Source: Pratylenchus scribneri
Taxonomy: Eukaryota > Nematoda > Chromadorea > Rhabditida > Pratylenchidae
Assembly: GCA_030063045.1 (NCBI GenBank)
Contig: JAQSEB010000221.1
Location: 144,513-208,512, forward strand
Direction: 5' to 3'
Length of the DNA stretch: 64,000 nucleotides
Shown: positions 17,122-28,620 of the stretch, one piece after another
How the letters are laid out: each line of letters begins with the position of its first letter
Position numbering within the stretch: position 1 is the first letter of the stretch
Notes under the pieces: model-generated
The model's database searches: none
What the model was told of the DNA's origin: nothing
Seen by the model: only the letters and a program-made list of their open reading frames with translations
Program-made: the position numbers and the translations under genes

Positions 17122-20100
17122 TTAATTGGGAGTAATATAGCCAAAGTCAAGAACGCGAGTATCAGAAGGGCGAACAATTCCTTTACCACAAAATGGTTTC
17201 CAAATTTTTTGAAGGGGTTGAGTATAAACAGTGCCATGCTTAAGATTGGGGCGAAGAAAATTTGGGTACAAAACATGAATGGGTTGGGGTTGTCCTGTTT
17301 GGCAATATCGCAAAACCGATTCTTTGAATGTCTCATATTGAAGTCCCTGATTCATCATCACATCCCAATTCAACGTCATGCCTCGAATCTTCAAAATGTA
17401 GTCGAATTCATTCTCCTCTTCTGGCGCATCAATTTTCTTCATTTTTATACCATATTGCTTTGCTCCACCGCTGACCCATTCGACCACTTTGTAGTCCTCT
17501 GGTATCTCACTGGTCAGGCCACCCAAATGAGGAGAAGTTTCGAGGACTTGTCCATTTTCCGGTTCGACAAAAACGATCGAGTCTGTGTCTGAAATTGGCA
17601 AATTTATTCCCAAAAATTCGAGTCAAAGGCCTTACCGGTGTACAAAATTTCGCATCCCGGAGCATTTGCCACCTTCTGCATAGCTTTCAGTAGCAAAATC
17701 CGGGCCTGGCTGGTTGTCCAAAGCGAAATGACCACATTCGATGCATCGCCTTCCTTCACCCAATCTCGCTTCCTAACAAAGCTGATCATAATTGTCTCCT
17801 CATCCAACTCATCCAATGCAGTCACATCCAATGAACGATCTTCGAGATAACGGCGAAGCTCGGCTGGATCATCAGTGATTCGTGTTTCAGAAAGGCCATA
17901 ATTTCGAAGCGAGAAGCGACCCCACAAGTTGTTCAGGCAAAGTTTGGCCAAAGCTCGCCTTCCTTTATTTGTTTTCATCTTGCTCCGGTCAATTGCAATG
18001 CCAAACATTTCCAAACATTCCGCAATGAATTTCTCCTCTTCTTCAAAATTGCCTTTGATTGTTGAATCGAAGCCGGAGGCGTGAAACTTTTCCGTCAGGA
18101 ATTCTCGGACATATGATCGAGAGAGTTTGTCATCTGATCGTTCATATTCCAGCACTCGATACAATTCCGTAAAACGGTAGCCAGCCGCCAATGCCTCCGC
18201 TGCTTCAATCGAAGTGCAGATTGAAACCCATCCTCTTTCTTCATCGTTATGTTGGCAGCTATATTCTTCATTCACGGCGCCCTTTGGATTTTCTTTGCAG
18301 CATTTTGAGCACAGTGGAAAGAGTAGTCGATCATCCTTCTCCATTTTCATCGGCAGAACCGGAACTCTGCATTGCTTTGGCGGAATCACAAACGCTTTGA
18401 TGATGGAGAGTGGAAAGAGAATGTCATCCGGTTCAGTCAAATTGATCTTTTTGTTCACAATGTGCACTTTGGGGATGCCAACAGGGTAATTGGTCGTATA
18501 ATTGGTGAAAGGATACAAGCTAAATTGATAGGGAATTAATTAAAATGTTATTCAAAATAATAAAATTTACCTGGTGAAATCCAGGTAGGAAATCTTTTCG
18601 CCTGGTTTCACTTTATGATAAAGTTTCATTGGACCCGTGCGCCCCCCGTAGAAGGCCTTTCTCAAATCAATTGGCCCCTTGTCGTGATATTCTTCGAATC
18701 TTTGTGCCATTTCCTTATCCTCCTCCAGCATTTGATCAATTTCGCAGGTCCAATAAACTTCAACTGGCACTTTGGACCGCAAAAATCGCATTCTTTCTTC
18801 ATCTTTTTGCCTCAGCCATCCTGCCGTTTTCCCTCCGGGCATTAGCAAATCATCATCCGGGTAACACTGCTTACAGCCGTGGAACGGACAGCCATTCACC
18901 TCGATTCCTCTTTGCTCTTCTTCAATCCATCCGTCCAATTTGTATCTTCCAATCCGCTTTTCTCCTCCTTCTGAATGCGCCGTTCGAATTGTAACATTCC
19001 GCTCATCTGCCAGCCATTGGAGGAATTTTAGTGCCACCGGTGATTGGGTTTCACAAGAATCGTAGCCTTTTTCTGGAACAATGGCCATATGGTTGAATTT
19101 GAGATGGTTGGCACGAAAATGTTGAAGGCATGCAGAGGAAATTGTTACACAGTCCCGAAGTGGATCGATCCCATCATGAGGCTTAAGCGAAGGCCGATCA
19201 GCATTCCCAAATTCATCCGGTGGTCTTTTGCTGATGTCAATAAAATGCTTCCGAAAAGCGACTAGAGCAGCCATCAATATATCGGTATCCTAAATTAAAT
19301 GAAATTAATTACATAAAAAACTGTAAAATTAATTACATTGCAACAATAAGCAGCCAAAGCCTCATCCAGAAAGAATTCCTCGTTTTTGTGCTGCTCATAC
19401 CATTCATCAAAGGCCTTCTTCTTCGCCGGCATAAAACCTCGATACAAATATTCCTCCTTTGGTGGCAGCTGAGACATTCGAACTCCGTAATTTTCCTCCC
19501 TATTGGCCAGATAGGGGAAGAAGGGTTTGTCCATAACATTGAGATCGAATGAAGGGACTGTTGTGGCCAATGGCATATGCAAAAGATTGTAACTGTCACG
19601 GAAAATAACTGCCGGATTCTTTTCAATTCTCGCCACACTCATTTCATAAAGTTTGTTGCCATTTCGGATCATTTCAGGATTCAGCTTTTCTTTATATAAA
19701 TTTTTGCATATGAACATGTAATCAAATCGGCCAGCATTGTGTCCATAGCAATAAGTGGGGAAATCCGGTGGAAAATCATGCAGAATCCAATCGACAAATG
19801 CTGCAGTTGGGTCGTCTGTTTGATGGTGAAAATCGACCCGAGTATCCGAAAAATCACAATGGCCGAAAGTGACTGTCCTATTTGGTCCACAAACTTCGCA
19901 TTCATAAATTCCATCCGCTAGACTTTCTTCCCATTGGCCATTTTCAATGCATTCAGGACAACCAATTCTGACAGAAATGAAGTTGACTCGGTGATTTTTC
20001 TTGTTTGTTTCTTTTTGCGCCAAATTTTGTCTCTGCTGCTGCTGTTCATTCTCCTTGCGACACCATATTTTTGAAGGATTTGCTTGTTGTTTTGTTTTCT

Positions 20101-20425
20101 TTTCAATGGTAGCCGGTTCATTTTGCATCGTTTCCATATCCATTGCCACAATACGGAAACGATTTGATTTGAATGATTCCCCCGGCTCGATCACTTTGAT
20201 GAAGCATCCTCTCTCCTTATCATGATATGTGTCGTACCGTTTACAATACGTTTCGCCGCACACGTGCCCTTTTCTGCCTTTCTTTGTGTTCCATTCCACA
20301 TTCCAAATAGTTCCGCATTTCTCACACAGCATTGACTGATTGCAAAAGCCCGAATTGATATGATAATTGTAGCACTGCTGATTGTTGAATAATTTCCGAC
20401 ATTTTTCACACTTTTTTTCAAATCC
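17122..20425 (-). CDS. polB: Polinton DNA polymerase B, protein-primed type, four exons, 5' end missing
   Basis: Replicates the element's linear DNA. Minus-strand exons: 19337-20425 (open; first Met at 20332), 18571-19289, 17636-18519 and 17122-17588. GT-AG introns of 47-51 bp join in phase, giving about 1020 residues from that Met. The start encodes Cys/His pairs (CEKCRKLF, CEKCGTIW, HVCGETYC), a zinc-finger region usual in Polinton polymerases. Exonuclease motifs: DMET, HNAGRFDYMF and YCCND (the last across intron 1). Polymerase motifs: A DFTSLYP (across intron 2), B KLCLNNLWG and C YTDTDS (across intron 3). All catalytic residues are present. The frame closes at a TGA at 20426-20428, without the several-hundred-residue N-terminal region of full-length relatives. 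A dispersed repeat begins about 70 bp further, so the 5' end is lost, displaced or in an unseen exon. Confidence 0.92.
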
Positions 20426-20489
20426 TCAACATATTTAAATTTAGCATTACATAAATGAATATTTGTCCACGAGACATGAACAATTTTTT

Positions 20490-20645
20490 GTTGAGATAAT
20501 ATTAATTTGGCAAAAAAAACACTGAATTTGGCAAAAAAAATATTTAATTTGGCAAAAAGTAAATATATATTTAATTTGGCAAGAAAAATACTGAAATTGG
20601 CAAAAAATATATTTAATTTGGCAAAAACAATAAAAAATATATTCG
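20490..20645. repeat. Array of ttaatttggcaaaaaa words (inverted-repeat family 1 terminus)
   Basis: Five to six irregular copies of (t)aatttggcaaaaa. The left part (gagataatattaatttggcaaaaaaaacactg) equals the end of family-1 elements at 36099-36379 and 37653-37920. It abuts the 5' end of the polymerase gene, and the frame at 20447-20683 is only its translation. Confidence 0.75.
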
Positions 20646-20699
20646 CTCGTTATAATCAATACAAACCGGTTTGAAATGAACAAAAATTGGTTTAATAAA

Positions 20700-20958
20700 T
20701 TAAAAATTGATGGAATATTAAATTTTTTGAGGATGCGCAGGATATAGCTGGATATAGGTGAATTTGGGGGTGGATATAAGGGGGATTAAGCCGGATTAAG
20801 CCCCGAAATGGATGGAAACTGGCCCAGAAGGCCACTGGAAGGTCGGGTAAGAGTAACAGAGGCCAGGAGAGTGCACGGGATATAGCCGGATATAGGGCGA
20901 TTAAGGCGGATTTAGGGGGATTAAGCCCCGAAATGGATGGGGAATAGCCCGAAGGGCC
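20700..20958. repeat. Dispersed GC-rich repeat with ggatata words
   Basis: Contains two copies of ggattaagccccgaaatgga and many ggatatag(c)cgg/ggattaagccgg words. A related copy is at about 50660-50840. The 106-residue minus-strand frame at 20692-21009 is a by-product of this repeat plus the adjacent exon read backwards. Confidence 0.75.
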
Positions 20959-21260
20959 ATATGAGGATGACGATGATTTGCTGGACTTGGTCACGCTCTT
21001 GGGCATCAAGGTTTAATAAAATATATAAAATTTTATCATTAAAATATTAAATATTGATGTAGATGCAAGGTTATGTGGTCGGAATGCGAGCCCCTGCCAA
21101 TGCCAACCAAGAAGATGGCAATCGAACTGAAGACACCATCGATTTGGAGGCGGAGGCTGATATTTTCGATGATGAAGAAGGATTGGATTTTGATGATGAA
21201 GAATCGCAAGAAATCCAATCTGAATTTGATTATTCCATCCCTACTACATCCACCCGATAA
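20959..21260 (+). CDS. 3' end of an unknown acidic protein gene
   Basis: Two exons can be joined in frame: a stretch ending at 21010 that encodes YEDDDDLLDLVTLLGIK, a 52-bp GT-AG intron (gtttaat...tgtag), and 21063-21260 encoding about 65 residues with an acidic centre (IFDDEEGLDFDDEESQ) and a stop. Sequence before about 20958 is dispersed repeat, so the 5' part is missing, displaced or begins within an exon I cannot see. The family is not recognised; it could be host or the far end of the Polinton. The 21261-21590 stretch that follows has no gene. Confidence 0.4.
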
Positions 21261-21589
21261 TTTTATCCCATTTTTTGCTCATTAATTCCATTTTATTTCC
21301 ATATTTTTGCTCATCAATTCAACAATTTATTTATCTATTCAATTTTCATCCCAGTTTTCAATTAAATCAGCCGCAATAATTGATTAAATTGTCTTTATTT
21401 TAATTCATTTTTTCCATTTTCGATGCTAAAATAAATAATTTCAACATAGTTTGTTTGATAATTTTTGGAATTATATTTTAGTTGGATTAATAGATACTGA
21501 AAAATGAACACTAAAATTGTGATCAGCGCTTAAAATTACCCTAGAAATATTTTTTTTGCATTTTTTTCAGTAAATATAAAAAAATTAAA

Positions 21590-21955
21590 ATTTTTCGAGA
21601 TTTCGTCCTTTTTTCCCTTTTTCGGGATTTCGTCTTTTCGGGATTTCATCTCATTTTCGTGTTTTCGAGATTTCGTCCTTTTTTTCCACTTTTCGGGATT
21701 TCGTCATTTCGGGATTTCGTCTTTTTTTCCACTTTTCGGGGTTTCGTCTTTTCGGGGTTTCGTCTTTTCGGGGTTTCGTCTTTTCGGGATTTCGGGGGTT
21801 AGCGATATATTCCATTTTCCATATGTAACACCTACTTTTCATTTTCTCTCAATAAACGAGAAATAAAATTAGAAAGGTCGGAGCCCGGAGCCGGAGCCGG
21901 AGTCGGAGCTAAAAATTTGAAAGGTCGGAGCCCGGAGCTGGAGCCGGAGCTAAAA
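21590..21955. repeat. Low-complexity word arrays (ttcgggatttcgtc and ggagccggagc)
   Basis: 21595-21800 is built from about ten variants of ttcgggatttcgtctttt. 21870-21955 holds two copies of gaaaggtcggagcccggagc followed by ggagc words. No flanking duplication was found. A Lys/Arg/Pro frame on the minus strand here is repeat translation. Confidence 0.8.
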
Positions 21956-21960
21956 GAATT

Positions 21961-22256
21961 ATGAAAAGCACAGCTCTGATCATTTTGATTAAAAAAGATT
22001 TAATAAATTACTTAAGATATGGATATAATGTTCACATTTGGCCCACATATGAAGAAAAGGGACATTTGAAATTGGTAGCTGAGGACAAGACTTTCAAAAC
22101 AAAATGTCATGATCAAAATTTATGCGTTGAATATCACTATGTGGGCTTAACAATATTTATAATGCGCTATTTTATGAAGGACATGGATAGGCATTTTTTG
22201 ATAGAAGCTGATGCATGGTTTAAAAGAAACAAAGAGGGAATACACGAAAAAATTGA
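21961..22256 (+). CDS. Putative exon of an unknown gene
   Basis: A frame of 99 codons starting ATG at 21961 with mixed, protein-like composition (YNVHIWPTYEEKGHLKL, HFLIEADAWFKRN). A consensus donor gtaagc lies at 22257 just before the frame's stop, so it is probably an exon ending in phase 2. It cannot be joined directly to the exon at 22842, because that acceptor is in a different phase. Either an intermediate exon is missing or this is a separate gene. I do not recognise the protein. Confidence 0.4.
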
Positions 22257-22841
22257 GTAAGCATTAATCATAATTTTTAAGAATTGATCCATTATATTTG
22301 TTTAAAATTGTGATGGTTTTTTATATTGAGAAATAGTTTGAACAATTAAATGAGGTCAGCCATTTGGCATGTTTGACCAAAATATATCTAAAAAAATTAA
22401 AACGAATTTGGCCAATAGAATAATAATATTATTATCATTGTCAAAATTTGTCCGTGGTCATCTCCACAATAGTGCAAATGTGGTCACCTCACCACATCCA
22501 CATAGTGGATGCAAATAAAAATATTTAAATAAAAAAAATCAGAATATGGCAGATTAAAATCAGAAGAAGCTGAAATAATATTAGAACAAGTTTAATTAAA
22601 TCAGAACAGGCAGAGTAATAATATATTTATCCATCATTTAATATAATAAAATAGAAAGTAACATTTGCATTATTGTAGACATGACCTAAGTACCGTCAAA
22701 ATTCAATAATATATAACTGATCATAATGTTCTTAAGGGTATAGAATAATATTTGCTCTGCAAAGTGCAATTTCCGGACATATCACTAATAAAATACCCAT
22801 ACTAAGCGATATTTAACATATATATTCATTCTTTCATACAG

Positions 22842-24927
22842 CCGTTTAACTTGGACGACACTGATCAGAGTCAAGCAAATTTTGAACATACATTAAATCA
22901 ATTGTACATGGCATTTCCCGATATCACAAAATATTTCGGCGCTTCCATACTGATGAGAGATAGAGCCTCATATTCATTGTTTGGAGTTTTTGGCAAACCA
23001 TATGGTCTCCAATATGGACTCTCTAAAAAAGTGGAGAAAATAGATGAGAATATGCATGATCTTAGCAGTCTCATATTTTTGGTTGAAGCGGGATATAGTC
23101 AATCGACAGCGGCTGGTTCTGTTCCAACTGATGTTTCTTTGCTTTTTTTCCCAAAACATTTTGTAAGTAGGGCATATATATAGAGGATAAATAAAATTTT
23201 TTGAAAAAAGAAATGTTTCTTTTATAAATGGCTCCTTTAAACTAAAAAGAAATTTCATTCTAAATCTGTTTACCCATTTTCGCCAAAATTGTTTACTTGA
23301 GGATTATCATTATCAGTGCTCAAAATTCTCAAGAATATATTCAAAATTAGATGTTTTTCAAAAATATTTTGAAAATTAATCCTATTTTAGATATATTTTT
23401 TAAGTTATATTTTCAAATAGATTGTGAAAGTGAATATCAAAATAGATTGACACAAAATAATTCATTCTCTACATATTCCATGAATTCGACTAATTTTGTG
23501 TATATTTGATCCACTATTTTCGGAATCATTAGTTGAAATTTTAAAATATATTTCGGAATGTAGTTCATTTTGAAATCATTTTCAGAATTTTTCTATTTTT
23601 AAAATATTGTGAGATTTTGTAGTATTTTTAAAATATATCAAAAATTTATTTTAAAATTCTCGAAATATTTCGCTTTCTTATTTTTCCCTGATTCAATGTC
23701 AAAAATAAACGCGACATAAAAAAATATTTACATATTTTTTTTTCTAAATTTATTAGCACTCCAATTTTCAATAAAATCAACAATAATCATTCATTTTATT
23801 TTCCCAAAGAATTTTCCATTAATGAATAATTTTATATACTATTATGTATAATAGAAACATCCTTATATCCAAAATGTTGATTCGCCAAAAAATGTTGTGA
23901 TTGTTGCAAAACCAAGCATTGGAAAACCAAAACAATTCGTCATCAATTTCAAATGTGTTAAATCATCATTATCAGACATGGGACTCATGCCTGGGGGTCT
24001 CCATCACCTTGTCGCTACCGTTCCCACTCTTTGTCATGATGGCGAAATATTGCTCCATTTCAATCCAAGATTTGATGTGCGTTTTAGTACTTTAATAATT
24101 AAACAAACAATCATTAACATATAAAGGCTGAAATGGAAACGAATGAAGTAGTAATGAATTCATGGGGTCCTGTTGGCCATGGGGGGAATCAAGTGCAAAT
24201 GGGATATGGAAGAGAAGAACGCACAGCTGAATTTCCTTTTCGGCCAGGCAAAAAATTTATATTAAAATTTGAGGCAGAGCTAATGCGAGGAAATAACAAC
24301 AGTATTGATAGTGGAATTTTAGTCAAAGTGAGCAGATATCTCAGTAATAAATGGGAAATATTTGATTTATAGAAAAAAATATTGAAAATGCATATAAGAT
24401 TATACTTACTGTTTGGAAATTTATTCTAGACCCAAAATTATATATCCAATCGACAAATCACTTCCGATTATATTTTAACATGGATTTAGCCAATTTTAAC
24501 TTTATTTTGAACTAAAAATTAAATCAGTTTAAGTCGTTTAAAACCATTTAATTTAACCAGACTAATTATATCCATTCGATGGACCAGGCAAATGGTATTA
24601 TTATGATTTTATTATCCAAGATAAACCACTTAAACTGTTATAATTTTTTTTATTTTAAATAATTTTTTCGGCAAATTAAATAATATCTAATGAAAATTTT
24701 TAACATTGTATAATAAAATAAAACTAACACAAATCATTATTGGCAAAAAATGAAAATTTTCCTGGCATTAACATATCATTATTTTAAAGATCACAGTGGA
24801 TGGAAAAGAGTTGTATCGATTTGCTTATCGCAATAAAAAGGCAGGCACTGCCCATGTGGATCTTGGATTTCAAAAACTCGAGATCAAAGGCGATGTGGAT
24901 GTGGAGTCTGTGACATTTCCAGAATAA
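22842..24927 (+). CDS. Galectin-domain protein, at least four exons
   Basis: Exons 22842-23162, 23855-24076, 24127-24327 and 24790-24927 join in phase 0 and give about 293 residues plus any upstream part. The last three exons form a galectin carbohydrate-recognition domain: ILLHFNPRF, VVMNSWGP, GREERTAEFPFRPGKKF and the final IKGDVDVESVTFPE strand. The sugar-binding His, Asn and Arg of HFNPR and the Asn of VMN are present. The conserved Trp of the WGxEER loop is replaced by Tyr (MGYGREER), and that loop carries about 10 extra residues. The first exon encodes about 107 residues of unknown type. No start codon is assigned, because an upstream exon is likely. Galectins bind beta-galactosides outside cells. 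Intron 1 is 692 bp; the last intron holds an inverted-repeat fragment. Confidence 0.82.
24535..24700. repeat. Fragment of inverted-repeat family 2
   Basis: Contains aaaccacttaaactg and the terminal ttttttcggcaaattaaataat seen in complete family-2 copies (32882-33253). Located in the last intron of the galectin gene. Confidence 0.6.
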
Positions 24928-25443
24928 AATGTGCGAAGATTTTTGTGTTCTTTTCGGTTCAAACATGGGCTCCACAATTTAGAATTGAATTTACATTGGC
25001 ATTGGAACAAATCAAACTGTGACATTTTTAAACAAAAATTTCATTTTCCAATATTAATTTCTTAAAATTATCTTCCTCTTTGATTGGAGGTTTTTATTTT
25101 GTGATTTTTGAAAAATCCAAAAGTTTTTTCCCTCCACAATTCTGTTTTCTTTTCCTTTCTTCTTTGTAATTTTTTTCTCTTTTATTAAAAAGGATAAAAG
25201 GTTTAAAGCGCAAAGTATTAATATTAAGTATGTAATGAATTCTTTAAATATAATCGAATTATTGAATCTTCAAAAATTTTTAATATTGATTATCCAAATT
25301 TAAAAATTCATATTCTTTAGCCTAAATTCTAATGTTCATCAAAATTATTAAAAAACTTTTAACGGAAAAAATATTTGAAATTTTTGAATATTTAATGTAT
25401 AATTCTTTTTATTTATAATTTTATTGGATTTCTTTCAACGCAG
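24928..25443. other. Gene-free stretch
   Basis: Downstream flank of the galectin gene; AT-rich, no supported coding sequence or repeat element. It ends with a pyrimidine-rich acceptor (tttctttcaacgcag) at 25443. Confidence 0.45.
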
Positions 25444-25912
25444 TGATTTGTTTGTTATTTATGAATTTTTATATTCTCAACAACATTCCGGGGTCATTTC
25501 CATATCCATTTCTTCCTTTGCTGAAGTGAACAAAAAGCAAAGCCATCAAAAGAATGAATTGGAACACAACATAGATGATGACCAGGGAGCGGATTTATAT
25601 GCAAATGCATATTTTTTGTCTGTACTCTAAATGAGTTTCTGGATATATAAATAGTGTTTTTATGATATTTGGAGTATTTTAAGACCAACTTTATTTTGCA
25701 TATTTTTGCATATTTTCGCCTTTTTTGGAAAAAAATTGTCCATCAAAAATGCAATAAAAATCGAAAAATTGCATATTTTAAGAAAATTTTAATAAAATTT
25801 GCATATTTTAAGAAATTTTTCCGAAATTTGCATATTTTGGCACTTTTTCGTGCATATAAATCCGCTCCCTGATGATGACACTTTGAGTTGTGAAATAGAA
25901 CTTAAAAATTAA
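25444..25912 (+). CDS. Terminal exon of an unknown gene, split by a hAT-type insertion
   Basis: After an acceptor at 25443 an open frame runs to 25582, where a 289-bp inverted-repeat element (25583-25871) begins. Skipping the element and one copy of its 8-bp target duplication returns the same frame (ACT TTG AGT ...) for 10 more codons to TAA at 25910-25912. Read through the element, the frame instead ends at 25630. The encoded 56-residue piece is Ser/Gln/Asp-rich and not recognised. Upstream exons are not identified, though the galectin gene is upstream on the same strand. Confidence 0.5.
25583..25871. mobile_element. hAT-type non-autonomous element (289 bp) in an exon
   Basis: Perfect 20-bp terminal inverted repeats (cagggagcggatttatatgc) and an 8-bp target duplication ATGATGAC at 25575-25582 and 25872-25879. 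The inside holds several ttgcatattttaagaaaatt-like words. No transposase. A partial relative lies at 48770-48880 (aatttatatgcaaatgcctat and tcaaaaatgcaataaaaatcg). Confidence 0.93.
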
Positions 25913-26703
25913 ATAAAATTAAAATTACCCAACCGTATGGCGGTAACCGGAAATTTTTTCTGATTTTTTTCCACACCTTCCACACATTCCTAATTTTCCT
26001 TCTTCTCATTAATAATCACTAAAATTAAATTCATCTCTCTTGATTCATACATTTTTAAATCTGTGCATTTTGCCTTATTTTTCACATTATCAATTTCTTC
26101 ACCGTTTCACTTTCCTCGATTTAATTTAATCCATCCACATTCCTTTTATCGTGATTCTTTTCGATCTATGAATTGTTATGGTGATTTTCTCCCGAATTTG
26201 ATATATGTATAATGGCTTAAAGGAGTGCCCAGTCGCTGATGCAGCGCTCCCGGCATTCCCCTATTCTATTGTCGTTTGTTATCAATTATTTTGCCTAGCA
26301 TATTTTAATTCCACATTCACAAGCATTCCATAATTTTCTATTAATATCAATTTTCTATCATTCACGATAACTTCCGTTTCCATATAATTCCACATGATTT
26401 TCAATGATTTTTGACACATTAATTTGTTGCATTTTTTAAAGATTTACCATTTTTTCAATTAATTCTAATTATTTTCTGTATAAGACATGCCAAAATTGAC
26501 AATTTTTGACTTTTTTGGACAAAAGCAAGACTTGTAAAATGGTCGAAAATTGAAAATTTTAATAAAAGAATGATAATAGATTGCTTCAATAAATTTCAAT
26601 AATTTCATTTAATTTTTAGAATAATTAAAAAGCTTTGAAAAAATGTAAAGATTAAATTTTAATTTTTTTTTTATTTTAGACGAATTATATTTAAAAAAAT
26701 AGA
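25913..26703. other. Gene-free stretch
   Basis: AT-rich DNA with no supported gene. It is presumably the 3' flank of the preceding gene and the promoter region of the membrane-protein gene at 26704; no TATA box stands out. Confidence 0.45.
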
Positions 26704-28053
26704 ATGGAAATATCTTCTGGTGATAATGAAAACAAGTGGAAATATCGCTGTTGTTGTGGATGTTTTCATGGTGAAAATTTTTAAATAAAATATAAAATTT
26801 AAATATCTCTAATAAAAAATAATAATTTTAATTATTAAAAAATTATTTTTTTTTTATTAAATTAAGTGTCAATCGGCGCCAAAATCATTGCCATCGTCAA
26901 TATTTTTGCCATCTTAATTTATGCATTTAATAATGGCTGGAACACTGATGAGGGCAAAAACATTTGGTCAATTGCACTTATTTATGTGGCTTTGAATACA
27001 ATGGTGCTATTTGGAGGCCACATTCCATCACTTTACTTGCCATATTTGTTTGTAAATGTTTGTTTTTAAACAATTAATTTTATTTATTTAAAATATTTTG
27101 TATGAAAAATTAGTGCTAGTTCAATATAAATATAACAATATTGCAATAAAAAAAATTTTTTTAATTTCAAATAATTTATTAAGAAAATGGAAAATATTTA
27201 ATTTAATAAATAATTGAGGAAAAAATATGATTTATGGTGGCTGGGTCATTGAGGTAGACGGTAGAGGATACCATAGATCAATATTCCCTTATTTGGCTCT
27301 AGCACAATTGTAGATTCGAATAGAAAAATCGTTTGCCGATAGCTTAATCACTTTTTAATCCCTGTTCTTAGACTAAGTAAGAGTAGATCTCCCAGTTCTT
27401 AGCCCTATAAGAGTAGATCGAACCCTTATCGATTTGAAAAAATCAATATTGAAATTGGGAATTTTTACTCTTTAAAATCGAAAAACGAAACCCAAAATCG
27501 TATTTTTAAAAACTGAGACTGTTTCGGCAAAAGAATCTAATATTTTGCAAATAAATCTTTCGGCAAAAAAATTTTCCCATTTTATGATCTAATTTATTTA
27601 AATATTTTCCAATTTTCTTGATAAATTATTTCAAATTTAAAAATATTTTTTATTGCATTATTGTGGAATCGCCTATTTCTACCACCCTTTTTATGGATTT
27701 GATCCCTCAGAAAGGCAAAATAATTAAAAAAAATTTATTTCGTATAATCCAATTCTTTTCACAATGTTTTAATTCAGATGTTTTGCATGTTTTTACCGGC
27801 AATTTTTCTCATAATGGCCGCTTTTCGAGACTCATTATTATCATCATTCTTTGGTGAAATGTCTTCAGAAAAGAAGATTTCCATCTTTTTCGGCATGCTT
27901 TTTGTTGACGCAATTGGCATTTGGTTCTGCCATGTGGTTTGGCGAGCATTTAAATTCGAATTGGCAAAGCCGAATCATGAAAATGAATCAGCAGTGCAGA
28001 AAGGAAGACAAAAAGAAACCGAGGCACCAAAAGAAATTAAAATTTATCCATGA
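26704..28053 (+). CDS. Four-helix membrane protein with CCCGC motif, three exons
   Basis: Exons 26704-26770, 26867-27051 and 27778-28053 join in phase and give 175 residues. The N-terminus has KWKYRCCCGCFHVSIGAKII, a Cys cluster followed directly by the first hydrophobic segment. Four membrane segments follow (roughly AKIIAIVNIFAILIYAF; IWSIALIYVALNTMVLF; YLFMFCMFLPAIFLIMAAF; FFGMLFVDAIGIWFCHVVW), and a hydrophilic tail rich in Lys/Glu. The layout resembles small nematode tetraspan families and the LAPTM-like CCxxCHVRxG start, but I cannot assign a family with certainty. Exon 3 completes the third helix, supporting the splice. Intron 2 is 726 bp and contains an unidentified repeat at about 27235-27440. 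Confidence 0.72.
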
Positions 28054-28612
28054 AAGGTGAAAATTTTAATTTTATGATTACATTTTTTTTATTTAAAGAG
28101 TCCACATATTTGTAGATTTTTTTAAAATTTTTTAATAAAAAATGCTTTAAAAATCTTTGAAATTGATTAATTATTTCTGTTACGTATTTATAAAATTATT
28201 ATATTAAATAAATAAATTAATATTTTGTTTCTATTTAATTTATTTTTATTATTTTTTCATCTTGTAAAATTTAAGAAATATACCGAGTTTTTTTTTTGTA
28301 ATTAATATCTGTTGTTGATATAGTGAGAAGATAAAAGTTGAAATTACTATTGTTCAATTTTGGTGGAAAAAACCAAGAAGATACAAGATTTATATTTCGC
28401 TATTCTCGTTCCCTTCCATCAACGAGTACCGCAAATGCCCCAAAAATTCAAATCAATAATTTTCATAATTTTTATTTAACAAATTGATGATGAATGGAAA
28501 TTAAATCCTTATTATCAGGGCAAAGAGGAAATGTCGAGTTTATAAAAAAACATTTATTCATCATCCCACAAATTCAATCATCCATTCTTCTTTCCTTTTT
28601 GTTTGCTTTGCC
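28054..28612. other. Gene-free stretch
   Basis: 3' flank of the membrane-protein gene; AT-rich, no coding region supported. Confidence 0.45.
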
Positions 28613-28620
28613 ATTTTAAC

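Larger units (their letters stand above)
3114..20425. mobile_element. Polinton/Maverick giant DNA transposon, provisional borders
   Basis: The block holds the Polinton hallmark set in one cluster: FtsK/HerA-type packaging ATPase, RVE integrase with chromodomain, double jelly-roll major capsid protein, minor capsid protein, adenain-type protease and protein-primed type DNA polymerase B. At about 17 kb it fits the 15-25 kb family range. I extended the left border to the minus-strand gene at 3114-3923 because its promoter resembles the other element genes. The right border is set where the polymerase frame closes. No terminal inverted repeats or 6-bp target duplication were found by eye, so the true ends may lie outside or be lost. 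An in-frame amber codon and an integrase frameshift suggest early decay, while capsid, ATPase, protease and polymerase frames are open. Confidence 0.88.

Noticed and set aside
20447..21009. Two minus-strand frames of 78 and 105 codons
   Set aside because: They translate the aatttggcaaaaa array and the ggatata dispersed repeat, not genes.
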